Shown here in pieces: positions 53,145 to 62,905 of a stretch of DNA of 64,000 bases. How positions within the stretch are numbered: position 1 is the stretch's first letter; every line of letters starts with the position of its first letter. The stretch comes from Telmatospirillum sp. (GTDB lineage: Bacteria > Pseudomonadota > Alphaproteobacteria > Rhodospirillales > Magnetospirillaceae). The notes under the pieces were generated by a model. That model had not been told where the DNA came from. It made no database searches and saw only the letters and a list, made by a program, of their open reading frames with translations. The stretch spans positions 52,828-116,827 of the forward strand of contig JARLJB010000065.1 of NCBI GenBank assembly GCA_031291415.1, given 5' to 3'. The translations under genes and the position numbers were made by a program.

Positions 53145-53792
53145 TCAGCGGTTTCCGATAAGATCGGCGATCGGCGCGAAACTGCGGCGGTGATGCGGGG
53201 TGATGCCCAACCGGCCAAGGGCGTCGCGATGTTCGGCGGTGCCGTAGCCGGCGTTGCGCTCCCAACCGTAACCGGGAAAGACGGTGGCGAGTTCGGTCAT
53301 CAGTCGATCGCGGGTCACCTTGGCGACGACCGAGGCTGCGGCAATCGACAGGCTGCGGGAATCTCCCTTGACGATGCATTGGACCGGGCAGGGCAACGGC
53401 GGGCGCTGATTACCGTCGACCAATGCCTGGTCGACCGTCGTTTGGCTGCGCAAGGCGTCCAGCGCCCGTCCCATGGCGAGGAAGGTCGCCTGCAGTATGT
53501 TCACCTGGTCGATTTCGGCGACGCTTGCCTGGCCGATGCCGACGAAAGCACAGCCGTTGATGATGTCGGCGAGGCGCTCGCGTTTCTTTGCCGACAAACG
53601 CTTGGAATCATCGAGTTCGCGATCGAGCGGCGGCGGTAGATCGCGGGGAAGGACAACAGCTGCGGCAAACACCGGTCCGGCCAAGGGGCCGCGGCCCACC
53701 TCGTCGATGCCGCAGACGGTTCCGGCAAAGGTTTGTTCGAAGGAAAAGTCCGGGGGCATCGCGCCACTTTCATCAGTATGGGAAAGGGCCAT
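53145..53792 (-). CDS. rnhB: Ribonuclease HII
   Basis: 215 residues from the ATG at 53792 (an ATG at 53759 would shorten it by 11). The active site is GIDEVGRGPLAGPV (D30, E31), with further acids in LDDSKRLSAKKRE, VDGN and IAAASVVAKVTRDRLM. It removes ribonucleotides from DNA. In many alphaproteobacteria rnhB lies directly beside ccrM; here a four-gene phosphatase/ABC operon separates them. The radical SAM gene is 54 bases upstream in the same direction. Confidence 0.96.
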   Translation of the reverse strand: MALSHTDESGAMPPDFSFEQTFAGTVCGIDEVGRGPLAGPVFAAAVVLPRDLPPPLDRELDDSKRLSAKKRERLADIINGCAFVGIGQASVAEIDQVNILQATFLAMGRALDALRSQTTVDQALVDGNQRPPLPCPVQCIVKGDSRSLSIAAASVVAKVTRDRLMTELATVFPGYGWERNAGYGTAEHRDALGRLGITPHHRRSFAPIADLIGNR

Positions 53793-53846
53793 CTTCGGGT
53801 TCCCGGATCATTTCCGCAAGTCGCCCCGGTCATTTTGACCGGCCGG

Positions 53847-54917
53847 TCAGAGAGACAAGGTCAGTTGGTCGCCCGGCCGCGCCGGCGGGGTGAAAAGATC
53901 GTCACGCAGGGACCTGTGCGGTTGTCGGTCGAGACCGAGCCTGCGGCAGGCAAGGCGAAACCGCGTCTCAAGAAGGTCGGCATAGGCGCCGGTGCCGGAA
54001 AAGCGATGGCCAAAGCGGGGGTCGTTCAGTTTTCCCTGTCGGCTTTGCCGCATCAGACTGAGGACATGGCGTCGGCGGTCGGGAACATGCCGGGCGAGCC
54101 ACTGGTCGAACAGGTCTTTGACCTCATGAGGCAGCCGCAACAGGATCCAGGAGGCCGCGGCAACGCCGTGATCGGCGGCGGCGGCAAGAATGTCCTCCAT
54201 CTCATGGTCGGTGAGCGCCGGAATGACCGGCGCGACATTGACCATGGTGGGAATCCCCGCCTCGGAAAGATGCCGGATGGCCTCCAGACGTTTGGCCGGA
54301 ACCGCAGCCCGCGGTTCAAGGATAGCGGCCATCTCGCGATCGAGCGTCGTCAGCGACACGGCGACACCGACCAGATCCAAGGTGGCCATCGGCGCCAGAA
54401 GATCGATGTCGCGGACGATCAATGCCGATTTGGTGGTGATGGTGACCGGATGGCGAAAGGCGGCCAGTACCTCAATGATGCCGCGCATGATTTTCCGGCT
54501 GCGCTCGATCGGCTGGTAGGCATCGGTATTGGTGCCGATGGCAATGGTCCGGCAACGATATCCCGGCCGCCGCAATTCGGCTTCGAGCAGGCTGGCGGCG
54601 TTCGGCTTGGCGTAAAGCCTGGTTTCGAAATCGAGACCGGCGGAAAGTCCAAGATAGGCGTGGCTGGGACGGGCGTAGCAATAGATGCAGCCATGCTCGC
54701 ATCCCCGGTAGGGATTGATCGATTGTTCGAATGGAATGTCGGGTGAGTCGTTCCGGGTGATGATGGTCCGTGCGCTGTCGCTCCCGACCGTGGTTCGCAA
54801 CGGCGGAAGGTCATCGTCCTGCCACCAGCCGTCATCGACAGCGAAACGTTGCCGACGTTCGAAACGTCCGTCGGGATTGGTTGGCGCGCCGCGGTGATCT
54901 GGCCGACAGTCTGTCAT
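53847..54917 (-). CDS. PA0069-type radical SAM protein
   Basis: 356 residues. The iron-sulfur motif is NPYRGCEHGCIYCYARPSHAYLGLSAGLDFETRLYAK (C-x3-C-x2-C), followed by GTNTDAYQPIER and SLTTLDREMAAILEPRAAVPAKRLEAIRHLSEAGI. This is the SplB-like group found near rnhB in many proteobacteria (PA0069 family); its reaction is not known. It is probably cotranscribed with rnhB. Upstream is an AT-rich 150-base region. Confidence 0.92.
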   Translation of the reverse strand: MTDCRPDHRGAPTNPDGRFERRQRFAVDDGWWQDDDLPPLRTTVGSDSARTIITRNDSPDIPFEQSINPYRGCEHGCIYCYARPSHAYLGLSAGLDFETRLYAKPNAASLLEAELRRPGYRCRTIAIGTNTDAYQPIERSRKIMRGIIEVLAAFRHPVTITTKSALIVRDIDLLAPMATLDLVGVAVSLTTLDREMAAILEPRAAVPAKRLEAIRHLSEAGIPTMVNVAPVIPALTDHEMEDILAAAADHGVAAASWILLRLPHEVKDLFDQWLARHVPDRRRHVLSLMRQSRQGKLNDPRFGHRFSGTGAYADLLETRFRLACRRLGLDRQPHRSLRDDLFTPPARPGDQLTLSL

Positions 54918-55067
54918 ACCAAAGCCTATCGCAGGGATAAGAACAAAACAAGAACATTGACGATATTACAGGAGACGTATTTTAAAGGGTATCTGGAATT
55001 ATTAAATTCCATCGATAGGGATCAGGTCAGCCGGAAAACAGGCATGACGAAAAACGGGAGATACGCC

Positions 55068-55226
55068 ATGGACGAACAGCACGAGGACGGCAAGGACGTC
55101 GCCGTGAAACAAATGCCGCCAACCCCTCCGACACCGCAGAGCGCTCCGCCTCCGTCCGATGAGTCTCGTGAAGAGAGCGGGCATCAGCCGCAGTTCGACG
55201 CTTTCATGAGGATTATCAGGCGATAA
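55068..55226 (+). CDS. Possible small proline-rich protein
   Basis: 52 residues from the ATG at 55068, preceded by CGGGAG at a good distance; a start at 55044 is also open. Sequence MDEQHEDGKDVAVKQMPPTPPTPQSAPPPSDE... ends FDAFMRIIRR. Highly charged with a proline stretch and a short helix at the end, disordered in look. An AT-rich promoter-like stretch (54930-55040) precedes it. I know no family; it may be a real small protein, since composition differs from the antisense frames. Confidence 0.4.
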   Translation: MDEQHEDGKDVAVKQMPPTPPTPQSAPPPSDESREESGHQPQFDAFMRIIRR

Positions 55227-55280
55227 TGGTAAAAAATCTGACGGATGAGTCCCTAAACCAGGAGTGGAGCGGGCGTCCGG

Positions 55281-55401
55281 GCTTGTGAAAAATTAGTGGC
55301 ATCCGTGCCAGTGTCGGGCCGAAGTAGAAAGCAAGGACTTTCGCCGCTTTGCGGAGAACACCGGCACGGAGGCCGGTGCCACTTTCTATTTAATTCACAG
55401 C
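55281..55401. repeat. 121-base palindromic element, copy A
   Basis: Ends GCTTGTGAAAAATTAGTGGC and (reverse complement) GCTGTGAATTAAATAGAAAG are inverted; inside each, GTGGCA followed by a GC-rich arm pairs with its partner. The centre contains TCGCCGCTTTGCGG. It is about 85% like copy B 195 bases downstream. Lies in the roughly 490-base gap after the small proline-rich gene. Confidence 0.7.
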
Positions 55402-55475
55402 CTCTCCCGCCCGTCCTTCTGCGAAGTCGAAAAGTCAGCATTTCCGCCGCTTCCGCGTCGGAGGCGGGCAGGAGA

Positions 55476-55591
55476 GGTTGTGAAAAATTAGTGGCATCCG
55501 CGCCGGTGAAGAACCGAAGTCGAAAGCAAGGATTTTCGCCGTTTTGCGGCGAACACCGGCGCGGATGCCACTTTTGATTTAGTTCACAACC
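55476..55591. repeat. 116-base palindromic element, copy B
   Basis: Ends with GGTTGTGAA and TTCACAACC, then GTGGCATCCGCGCCGG (55491-55506) pairs perfectly with CCGGCGCGGATGCCAC (55556-55571). The centre GAAAGCAAGGATTTTCGCCG is shared with copy A. No ORF inside. Together with copy A it fills the space up to moaB. Confidence 0.75.
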
Positions 55592-55714
55592 TCGGATGCT
55601 CGCCCCGCTCGTTGGGGGACCAAGTGTTAGATTCCCCACGTTGGTGATTCGCCGGCCGGAATGACTCTGTCGAAGGGGCGGTTTGGCCTGTCGGGGCCGG
55701 ACGGCCGCTTTCCG

Positions 55715-56260
55715 TCAGGCCTTCGGCTTCAGATGCTCCATAAGACGGGGCATCAGTTCGACCAGATTGCAGGGAAGGTGGCGGCTGTCCAACTGCCAGC
55801 ACAGGATATCGTCCCAGGCATCGCGGCAGGCGCTGGGCGAGCCGGGCAGGGCGAACAGATAAGTGCCATGCGCCACGCCGCCGGTGGCACGACTTTGGAT
55901 CGTCGACGTGCCGATCTTCGGATAGGAAAGCTGCCGAAACAGTTCACCAAATCCAACGATTTCCTTTTCATAGACCGCGTGGAATGCCTCTGCCGTCACA
56001 TCGCGTCCGGTCAACCCGGTGCCGCCGGTCGAAATGACCACGTCGACGTTCGCGTCGGCGATCCAGCGATTGAGCTGTTCGACCAGCAGGCTTTGCTCGT
56101 CGGGAAGGATCATCTTGTCGACGACCTTGTGGCCCGCCGCCGTGATGCGTTCGACCAGCGTATGGCCCGAGCGGTCATCCGCCTCGGTACGACTATCGGA
56201 AACGGTCAGGACCGCAATGTTGACCGAAAGAAACGCCCGCTCACCGTCAATTTTGGACAT
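55715..56260 (-). CDS. moaB: Molybdenum cofactor biosynthesis protein B (molybdopterin adenylyltransferase type)
   Basis: 181 residues. VNIAVLTVSDSRTEADDRSGHTLVERI and the MoCF motif DVVISTGGTGLTGRDVTAEAF are intact; ALPGSPSACRDAWDDIL is also conserved. MoaB/MogA proteins bind molybdopterin and adenylate it before metal insertion. Its first codons overlap the end of the slt gene by 14 bases, so translation is coupled to an unrelated function. No other moa or mog gene is in the window. Confidence 0.94.
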   Translation of the reverse strand: MSKIDGERAFLSVNIAVLTVSDSRTEADDRSGHTLVERITAAGHKVVDKMILPDEQSLLVEQLNRWIADANVDVVISTGGTGLTGRDVTAEAFHAVYEKEIVGFGELFRQLSYPKIGTSTIQSRATGGVAHGTYLFALPGSPSACRDAWDDILCWQLDSRHLPCNLVELMPRLMEHLKPKA

Positions 56261-58079
56261 GCTTCACCGTCTGAATTTTGGAACCATCCCCATCATACAG
56301 CGGCCAATCGCCGGCGGCGATGGAGTCGAGTGACGGAGAGGTCTGACCCAGACGATTGCGATAAGCCCAGAAATTGGTCATCACCCGTTCGACGAAGGCA
56401 CGGGTTTCCTGCACGGGAATGCTTTCCATGAACAACAGGGCATCGCCGTTGTGCTGAACGGTCTGCAGCCAGCGGGCCACATTGCCCGGCCCGCTGTTGT
56501 AGGAGGCCGCCAGGAACAGAAGGTTTCCCTTGATGGTTTCGTCGTCGAGCAGGTGACGGACATAGCGCTGCCCGAGATCCAGATTGACCTGCGGGTCGGT
56601 CAGCTTGCCGGCACCCATCGATTTGGCGGTACGCGGCATCAATTGCATCAGGCCGACGGCGCCGGCCGGACTCTTGGCCCTGGGATTGAAGGACGATTCC
56701 TGGCGCGCGATGGCCAGAAGCAGGGCTCGATCGATTGACCAACCGCTGGCCGGACGCCAATCGGGCAGGGGATAATCGGCGCTGTCGTGATAGCGGCCAT
56801 CCTTTGCCTCAATGCGGCTGCCCAGGGCAAGGGCCAGAGAGGGCAGGCCGGCGGTATGAGACAGAGCCAGCATCGATTGGGTCAGGGCAGGACCCGTGCT
56901 GTCCTCGGCCAATCGCCGCAGTTCGTCCTCGGCCCGGCTACGATCGCCGATTTGCATGAGGGCAAGGGCTCGTCTGGCGGCGGGAACCCGCGACAAGGTT
57001 TCGCCATCGAGATCGGTGAAGGGCCGCGTGTCCCATGAATACTGAATGTCTTCACCGAGCGCGCGGCGGGCGAGCAGTCCATAGAACGTCCGCGGATAAG
57101 CCGCGGCCCGCTGCAGCCAGTGGTTCACCAATTCAGGGTGACGAGCCGTCAGATTGGCGCGCGCTGCCCAATAGGCGCCGGCCGAAATCAGCCAGGACGA
57201 GACATCGGTGGCATTGCCGACCGCTTCGAAATGGCGGGCCGCCGCCATATCGCGGCTGCCGCTTCGCCACATGGCAAGGCCTGCGACCCAATGGGCTTCC
57301 GGCAGCACGTCGCCGGACCGATCGGCCGCCTGACCGGCCAATTTCAGGGCTTCGCTATCCTGACCTTGGGAGAAGTAGGCGATCGCCAGAACGGTCTTCA
57401 ACTCGTCAAAGTCGACCTGATCGAACAACCGCTTGGTATCGGCCGCCTGGAAAAGCGTAACTGCGGCGTCGAATTTGTTCTGGTGCACCAGAGTGCGGAA
57501 GCGCTCCTTGATGTCTTGCAAGTGGCGCCGGTCGGCCGGGCTGAGCTCGCGATTGCTCTCGACGGAAAACTCTTCCCAGATCGGATCGTCGTCGTGGTTG
57601 GTCGACGCGGTTGCCGGCTTTCCGCTCTGGGCCGGCGGCCGCAGGCTCGCCAGCTTGCCCGACAGACGCTGCCGCGCCAGTTCATAGACCGTGGGCGCTT
57701 CCGGAAGATCGGCGTAGCGCGACATCCAGTCCGACAGTTCTTCCGCCTGGGTGCGGTAGGCCGGCGACAGATACCGTTGCGCCAGCAGATGGCCCACCAG
57801 CAACGGATCATGAAGCCTGGCGATATCCCGGTCGGCGGCGGCCCACAGGCCCCGGTCCTGGGCATCGAAGGCGGATTGATAGAATTGGACGTCGGACTCC
57901 GACAGGATGGAGGGAATCGCCGCCTGACGCCCCAGCTTGCCGGCCGCACCATTGATGGCGGCCAACTGGTTTCCAGCGTCAGTTTCGGCGGGCGTAGGCT
58001 CGCTGGCCCACGCAGATTGCGCGGCCATGGTCGTCAATACCAGGGCCAGGAAGGCCTGGAGAAGCCTGCTTTTCAGCAT
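56247..58079 (-). CDS. slt: Soluble lytic murein transglycosylase
   Basis: 610 residues with a signal peptide (MLKSRLLQAFLALVLTTMAAQSAWA). About 400 residues of helical, TPR-like superhelix form the U-shaped ring of Slt70-type enzymes. The catalytic domain follows: IARQESSFNPRAKSPAGAVGLMQLMPRTAKSMG (catalytic Glu in the ES motif) and ASYNSGPGNVARWL. It cleaves peptidoglycan between MurNAc and GlcNAc, forming 1,6-anhydroMurNAc. moaB overlaps its 3' end. Confidence 0.95.
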   Translation of the reverse strand: MLKSRLLQAFLALVLTTMAAQSAWASEPTPAETDAGNQLAAINGAAGKLGRQAAIPSILSESDVQFYQSAFDAQDRGLWAAADRDIARLHDPLLVGHLLAQRYLSPAYRTQAEELSDWMSRYADLPEAPTVYELARQRLSGKLASLRPPAQSGKPATASTNHDDDPIWEEFSVESNRELSPADRRHLQDIKERFRTLVHQNKFDAAVTLFQAADTKRLFDQVDFDELKTVLAIAYFSQGQDSEALKLAGQAADRSGDVLPEAHWVAGLAMWRSGSRDMAAARHFEAVGNATDVSSWLISAGAYWAARANLTARHPELVNHWLQRAAAYPRTFYGLLARRALGEDIQYSWDTRPFTDLDGETLSRVPAARRALALMQIGDRSRAEDELRRLAEDSTGPALTQSMLALSHTAGLPSLALALGSRIEAKDGRYHDSADYPLPDWRPASGWSIDRALLLAIARQESSFNPRAKSPAGAVGLMQLMPRTAKSMGAGKLTDPQVNLDLGQRYVRHLLDDETIKGNLLFLAASYNSGPGNVARWLQTVQHNGDALLFMESIPVQETRAFVERVMTNFWAYRNRLGQTSPSLDSIAAGDWPLYDGDGSKIQTVKHVQN

Positions 58080-58210
58080 CGTCTCTCCTCTTCCGTAATC
58101 GGTTTCGCCGATGATTGTCTTCAGCTTTATAAATCGATTCGGAAGGTAGGGGCAAGCGTTGATGGCCTAATCCCCTAAACTTTTCGTCAGTTTTGTGTAG
58201 ACTCAAGGTG

Positions 58211-59086
58211 TTAGCGGACGGGCTTTGGCCATGTTTTTTCCTCATGGCTGCCCAATCGCTTACGGATAGATAGAAAATCACTCCATGCCTCTCGCTTGCT
58301 GTGCGGGGTCCGCAGCAGGTAGGCCGGATGGAAAGTCGGCATTGCCGGAACTGGGTGCGGCAAACCGGCGGACGCATAATCGAACCAGCGTCCGCGGAGC
58401 CGGCTGATGGCGTCATGCCGGTTGAGCAGCGCGGTGGCCGGTGCGCCGCCGAGGAACACCAGGATCGTCGGGCCGACCAATTCGATGTGGCGGGTGATGA
58501 AGGGCAGACAGAGCTCGACCTCGGTCGGTTCCGGCTTGCGATTGCCTGGTGGCCGCCAGGGAACGACATTGGTGATGTAGGTATCGGCACGGTCCAATCC
58601 GATTGAGGCCAGCATGCGGTCGAGCAGTTTGCCGCTGGCGCCGACGAAGGGCAGGCCCAGCCGGTCCTCGTCGGCCCCCGGCGCCTCGCCAATCAGCATG
58701 ACCGCCGCTTCCGGATTACCATCGGCGAAGACCGTCCGTTGGCAGGTGCGTTTCAGCGCACAGCCGTCATAGGCTTCCATCGCCTGCTTCAGGTCGTCCA
58801 AGGTCTGGCACTGCTCGGCCAGATGTGCCGCCGTGGCCCGCTCGGCAGCGGCCGATGATGATGCTCTTGCGGTAAAAGGCGTCGTCTGAGGGGCAATCGG
58901 GCTTGGCACCGCCGATCGGTGAGGCGCGTCGTCCGAGTGTCGGGCGCCGATGGCGGGAGAGACCCTGGGGTTAAGGGCATAGCGGTCGAGAGCTTCGTCA
59001 CCGATGGTTTCATCCACGCCGGCGTCCAGATACCAGCGCAGGATCTGCGCGGGCGTCATCGGAGGGACGATCTGGTCAAAAGTCAT
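58211..59086 (-). CDS. Family 4 uracil-DNA glycosylase
   Basis: 291 residues. After a variable, alanine-rich N-terminus of about 95 residues comes the glycosylase: [21 protein letters not shown], the catalytic [39 protein letters not shown] and HPAYLLRTP. Cysteines before the catalytic motif and in VELCLPF could belong to the iron-sulfur cluster of this family; the N-terminal spacing differs from the Thermus type. It excises uracil from DNA. Long forms like this are usual in alphaproteobacteria. Divergent from ETF-QO, 363 bases apart. Confidence 0.93.
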   Translation of the reverse strand: MTFDQIVPPMTPAQILRWYLDAGVDETIGDEALDRYALNPRVSPAIGARHSDDAPHRSAVPSPIAPQTTPFTARASSSAAAERATAAHLAEQCQTLDDLKQAMEAYDGCALKRTCQRTVFADGNPEAAVMLIGEAPGADEDRLGLPFVGASGKLLDRMLASIGLDRADTYITNVVPWRPPGNRKPEPTEVELCLPFITRHIELVGPTILVFLGGAPATALLNRHDAISRLRGRWFDYASAGLPHPVPAMPTFHPAYLLRTPHSKREAWSDFLSIRKRLGSHEEKTWPKPVR

Positions 59087-59150
59087 GGGTCCGGCCTATT
59101 CCTGAGCGAGCGGAAAAAATACCTGCGATATCGGCCGGAGTCTTCCCACA

Positions 59151-59345
59151 TTGTCATCCGAGGATCTGTTCTGGACAGCCCGGCGCTTACGGCGGCATGT
59201 GGCAGAGGCTGCCCGGACCCTGGCCGCTCGGGATATGATTGGCCTGTCGGCAGAGCAAGATGGCTATGTTATAGAGGCTGAGGAGCCGCGCAATAATAGC
59301 AGCAACTCTTTCGTCTTCCCCGCGAAAGCGGTAATGACGACGTGA
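59151..59345 (+). CDS. Possible small protein with repeat-derived tail
   Basis: 64 residues from a TTG at 59151 without a clear ribosome site. The first 47 residues (SSEDLFWTARRLRRHVAEAARTLAARDMIGLSAEQDGYVIEAEEPRN) have coding-like composition and codon use and suggest two helices. The last stretch is encoded by a copy of the CGTCAT-type palindromic repeat (59312-59339), implying that the original C-terminus was replaced. It lies between the divergent glycosylase and ETF-QO genes. Could be spurious. Confidence 0.35.
   Translation: MSSEDLFWTARRLRRHVAEAARTLAARDMIGLSAEQDGYVIEAEEPRNNSSNSFVFPAKAVMTT
59312..59339. repeat. Copy of the CGTCATxCCCG palindromic repeat
   Basis: CGTCTTCCCCGCGAAAGCGG followed by TAATGACG. 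It is the same unit as the ends of the element at 25157-25261, with CCGC(GAAA)GCGG hairpin and CGTCxT/ATGACG termini. It overlaps the end of the possible small gene. A further small hairpin CCGGCGC-tt-GCGCCGG lies at 59386-59401. Confidence 0.6.
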
Positions 59346-59449
59346 TGCATTTATTTCGCGGGAAGCCCTGAAACAAAAGCCGATTCCGGCGCTTGCGCCG
59401 GTGGCGGCAGAAAACGGAACAAGAAACGAAGGTCGCAGAGAGGGCGTAT

Positions 59450-61090
59450 ATGGAAAGAGAATCGATGGAGTTCGACGTGGTGATCGTCGGTGCCGGCCCG
59501 TCCGGCTTGGCCGCGGCGATCCGCCTGCGGCAACAGGCGATCGAGAGTGACCGCGAACTGTCTGTTTGCGTCATCGAAAAAGGCTCGGAACTGGGGGCCC
59601 ATATTCTGTCGGGCGCCGTGCTCGAACCCAGGGCCCTGACCGAATTGATTCCCGACTGGAAAGCCAAGGGAGCGCCGCTCAACACGCCGGCCGCCGACGA
59701 TCATTTTCTGTTTTTCACCGAATCGAAAGCCTACCGCCTGCCGACCCCGCCGCAGATGCGTAACCACGGGAATTACATTGTCAGCCTTGGCAATCTGGTC
59801 CGCTGGCTGGGAACCCAGGCAGAAGAGCTGGGGGTCGAGATCTTTCCGGGTTTTGCCGCCGCCGAAGTGCTCTATGACGAAAGCGGCGCCGTCCGCGGCA
59901 TCGCCACCGGCGATATGGGGATTGGGCGCGACGGGCAGCCGACGGCCAATCATACGCCGGGCGTCGAACTGCTGGCCCGCCAGACGCTGTTCGCCGAGGG
60001 ATGTCGGGGATCGCTGACCAAGACGCTGTTCGAGCGGTTTTCGCTTCGCAGGAACTGCGATCCGCAGACCTATGGCATCGGCATCAAGGAGCTTTGGGAG
60101 ATCGACCCCGCCAGGCACAAGCCGGGGCAGGTCGTGCATTCGGTCGGTTGGCCGCTGGACCGTGAAACATACGGCGGGTCCTTTCTCTATCATCTTGAGA
60201 ACAACCAGGTGGCCGTGGGTTTCGTCGTCGGTCTCGACTACAAGAATCCCCATTTGTCGCCATTCGAGGAAATGCAGCGGTTCAAGACCCATCCGGCGAT
60301 CCGTCCCATCTTCGAGGGAGGACGGCGAATCGCCTATGGCGCGCGGGCCTTGTCGGAGGGTGGTCTCCAGTCCATCCCCGAACTGACGTTCCCCGGCGGT
60401 CTCTTGATCGGCGATGCGGCCGGGTTCCTCAATACACCGAAGATCAAAGGCATTCACACCGCGATGAAGTCGGGAATGGTGGCGGCCGAGGCGGTGTTCA
60501 AGGCGCTTGCCGTCGGGGCCGGCGAGGCATTGCGCGAGGTGGACGACTATCCCGAGCGGTTGAAGGCGTCATGGCTGTGGGAGGAACTTCATGCCGCCCG
60601 CAACATCAGGCCGGCTTTTCACTGGGGAATGTGGGCCGGACTGGCTTATGCCGCCATCGACACCTATCTGTTCCGCGGCAAGGCTCCATGGACACTTCCC
60701 ATTCATGCCGATCATGGCTGTTTGCGCAAGGCCGCCGAGTCCAAGGTCATCGCCTATCCCAAGCCGGACGGGCAAATCACCTTCGACCGTCTGTCGTCGG
60801 TTTTCATTTCCAGTGCCGCGCATGAGGAGAACCAGCCGATCCATCTTCGCCTGAAAGATCCAAAAGTGGCGATTGATGTCAATCTGGCCCTGTACGATGC
60901 TCCAGAGCTGCGCTATTGTCCGGCCGGCGTTTACGAGATCGTAAGAGATGACGCCGGACAATCCCCACGCCTGCAGATCAACGCTGCGAATTGCGTCCAT
61001 TGCAAGACATGCGACATCAAGGATCCCACCCAAAATATCAATTGGGTGGTGCCGGAGGGAGGCGGTGGCCCGAATTATCCCAATATGTAA
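59450..61090 (+). CDS. Electron-transfer flavoprotein:ubiquinone oxidoreductase
   Basis: 546 residues from the ATG at 59450, with GAGAGGGC eight bases upstream (an ATG at 59465 is possible). FAD-binding N-terminus [44 protein letters not shown] is typical. The substrate/ubiquinone part includes [11 protein letters not shown] and [28 protein letters not shown]. The 4Fe-4S cluster cysteines are in RYCPAGVYE and [33 protein letters not shown]. It passes electrons from ETF to ubiquinone, ending beta-oxidation and amino-acid dehydrogenation. A METTL20-type ETF-beta methyltransferase is encoded at 16836-17486. The TPR lipoprotein gene follows. Confidence 0.97.
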   Translation: MERESMEFDVVIVGAGPSGLAAAIRLRQQAIESDRELSVCVIEKGSELGAHILSGAVLEPRALTELIPDWKAKGAPLNTPAADDHFLFFTESKAYRLPTPPQMRNHGNYIVSLGNLVRWLGTQAEELGVEIFPGFAAAEVLYDESGAVRGIATGDMGIGRDGQPTANHTPGVELLARQTLFAEGCRGSLTKTLFERFSLRRNCDPQTYGIGIKELWEIDPARHKPGQVVHSVGWPLDRETYGGSFLYHLENNQVAVGFVVGLDYKNPHLSPFEEMQRFKTHPAIRPIFEGGRRIAYGARALSEGGLQSIPELTFPGGLLIGDAAGFLNTPKIKGIHTAMKSGMVAAEAVFKALAVGAGEALREVDDYPERLKASWLWEELHAARNIRPAFHWGMWAGLAYAAIDTYLFRGKAPWTLPIHADHGCLRKAAESKVIAYPKPDGQITFDRLSSVFISSAAHEENQPIHLRLKDPKVAIDVNLALYDAPELRYCPAGVYEIVRDDAGQSPRLQINAANCVHCKTCDIKDPTQNINWVVPEGGGGPNYPNM

Positions 61091-61147
61091 AGCTGGGAAA
61101 GAAAGGGTCTGCCCGGCGGCAGGCTGCCTGAGAATGCGGAGATGGTA

Positions 61148-62905
61148 ATGCGTGGATCGGCGGTCCGCCTGTCTTTCGGCTGGCGGCAGCGGCTTGCCGT
61201 CTTCCTTATGGCTGCTTTGCCGGCCTGTGTGAACGATTTGCAGTCGGAGGGGCCGTCTTCGGCCCCTGCCGACAACGCGGTGTTCGGTCGCGCGATGACG
61301 CCCGGCACCTCGGGGGCGGGCAACTATCTGGCGGGTCGGTTCGCGCAGAACCAGAGCGACCTTGGCGTCGCTTCGGATTATCTGGCGCGCGCCCTGCAAT
61401 ATGATCCGGAAAACACCGAGCTATTGCAGCGGACCTATCTCTCGCTTGCCGCCAACGGTCGGCTGGAGGAAGCCGGTGCCGTCGCCAAGCGACTGCTGAC
61501 CTATGACGGAGAGGCGGCGATCGCGGCTCTTCTGGTCGCCGAGCAACAGGCCAAGGCGGGAAACTGGGGGGCGGTCGAGGACACGGTGACCCATTTGCCC
61601 AATCGAGGCCTCAACACCTTTATGATTCCGTTGATGTCGAGTTGGGCCAAGGCCGGCCAGGGCCGGATCGACGCGGCGCTCGAAGCGCTGGCGCCACTGG
61701 CGCAAAACAGCAATTTTGCCACCCTGCACGATTTTCATGCCGCCCTGATCAACGATCTGGCGGATCGGCCAAAGGATGCTGAGCGCTATTACCGGAGCAC
61801 GCTGGCCGGCTCGGGCGGTTCGACCTTGCGGACAACCGAGGCGGCGATCGGCTTTTACCGGCGGATCGGACAGAACGACAAGGCGATCGAGCTGATCAAC
61901 CGCTACCGGCAGGAGCATCCGGAAGGCACCATGCTGAACGACAAGGCGAGCGGCGCCCGCACGATCGATTCGGCGCGGGCCGGCATGGCTGAAGCCTTGT
62001 TCGATACGGCCGGATCGCTGCGCCAGGGACGGGCTTCGGAACTGGCCCTGATCTTTGCGCGCATGGCCGTGGATCTACAGCCCGATTTCCCACTGGCCCA
62101 GGTGATGGTCGCCGATCTGCTGCAAGGATTGGGACGCCTGCGCGAAGCGAATGCGGTGTTCGAACAGATCAGTTCGTCGTCGTCGGTCTATTGGTCGGCG
62201 CAACTTCGTATCGCCGCCAACGATGACGACCTCGACGAGGTCGATGCCGCCATCCGGACGCTGGAGCGGTTGGCCGACCAGCATGCCGATCGGCCGGAGG
62301 CGCTGGTGACCCTGGGTGACGTGCTGCGCCGGCACAAGCGGTGGAGCGAGGCGGTGGCAGCCTATGATCGCGCCTTGGCCAATCTCGGTCCGGCCCGGCG
62401 GGAACACTGGGGCATCTACTATTCGCGGGGCATCGCGCTCGAACGCAGCAAACAGTGGACCCGCGCCGAAAGCGATTTTCTGCGGGCGCTCGAGCTTGAG
62501 CCGGACGAGCCGCATGTGCTCAATTATCTGGGCTACAGTTGGATCGAGCAGGGCGTCAATATCGAGGCCGGTCGCCAAATGATCGAGAAGGCGGTGGCCC
62601 AGCTTCCGAAGGACGGGTACATCATCGACAGTCTCGGTTGGGCCTTTTACCGGTCCGGCGACTTCGGCAAAGCCGTCGAGGTTCTGGAGCAGGCGGTCGA
62701 GTTGCACCCGGAAGACGCCTCGATCAACGACCATTTGGGCGATGCCCTGTGGAAGGTTGGTCGCGAGGACGAGGCCCGATTCCAATGGCAGCGCGCCTTG
62801 ACCTTCGATCCCGAGCCGGAGCTCAAGCAACAGATCGAAAGCAAACTGACCGTCGTTCCGCAAGGGACCGCGGCTTCGCCCGACAAAAACGCCACGGTGC
62901 CATGA
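61148..62905 (+). CDS. TPR-repeat lipoprotein
   Basis: 585 residues from the ATG at 61148 (a start at 61142 is equally open). Signal MRGSAVRLSFGWRQRLAVFLMAALPACVNDLQS with lipobox LPAC. The whole mature protein is helical TPR repeats (for example AGNYLAGRFAQNQSDLGVASDYLARALQYDPENTELLQRTYLSLAANGRLEEA and SRGIALERSKQWTRAESDFLRALELEPDEPHVLNYLGYSWIEQG). It likely acts as a scaffold on the inside of the outer membrane. Its TGA overlaps the ATG of ispE, an arrangement kept in many alphaproteobacteria. Confidence 0.9.
   Translation: MRGSAVRLSFGWRQRLAVFLMAALPACVNDLQSEGPSSAPADNAVFGRAMTPGTSGAGNYLAGRFAQNQSDLGVASDYLARALQYDPENTELLQRTYLSLAANGRLEEAGAVAKRLLTYDGEAAIAALLVAEQQAKAGNWGAVEDTVTHLPNRGLNTFMIPLMSSWAKAGQGRIDAALEALAPLAQNSNFATLHDFHAALINDLADRPKDAERYYRSTLAGSGGSTLRTTEAAIGFYRRIGQNDKAIELINRYRQEHPEGTMLNDKASGARTIDSARAGMAEALFDTAGSLRQGRASELALIFARMAVDLQPDFPLAQVMVADLLQGLGRLREANAVFEQISSSSSVYWSAQLRIAANDDDLDEVDAAIRTLERLADQHADRPEALVTLGDVLRRHKRWSEAVAAYDRALANLGPARREHWGIYYSRGIALERSKQWTRAESDFLRALELEPDEPHVLNYLGYSWIEQGVNIEAGRQMIEKAVAQLPKDGYIIDSLGWAFYRSGDFGKAVEVLEQAVELHPEDASINDHLGDALWKVGREDEARFQWQRALTFDPEPELKQQIESKLTVVPQGTAASPDKNATVP

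Noticed and set aside
55281..55591. CRISPR array
   Set aside because: The two copies are about 120 bases long, palindromic and only two in number; there are no regular spacers or cas genes.
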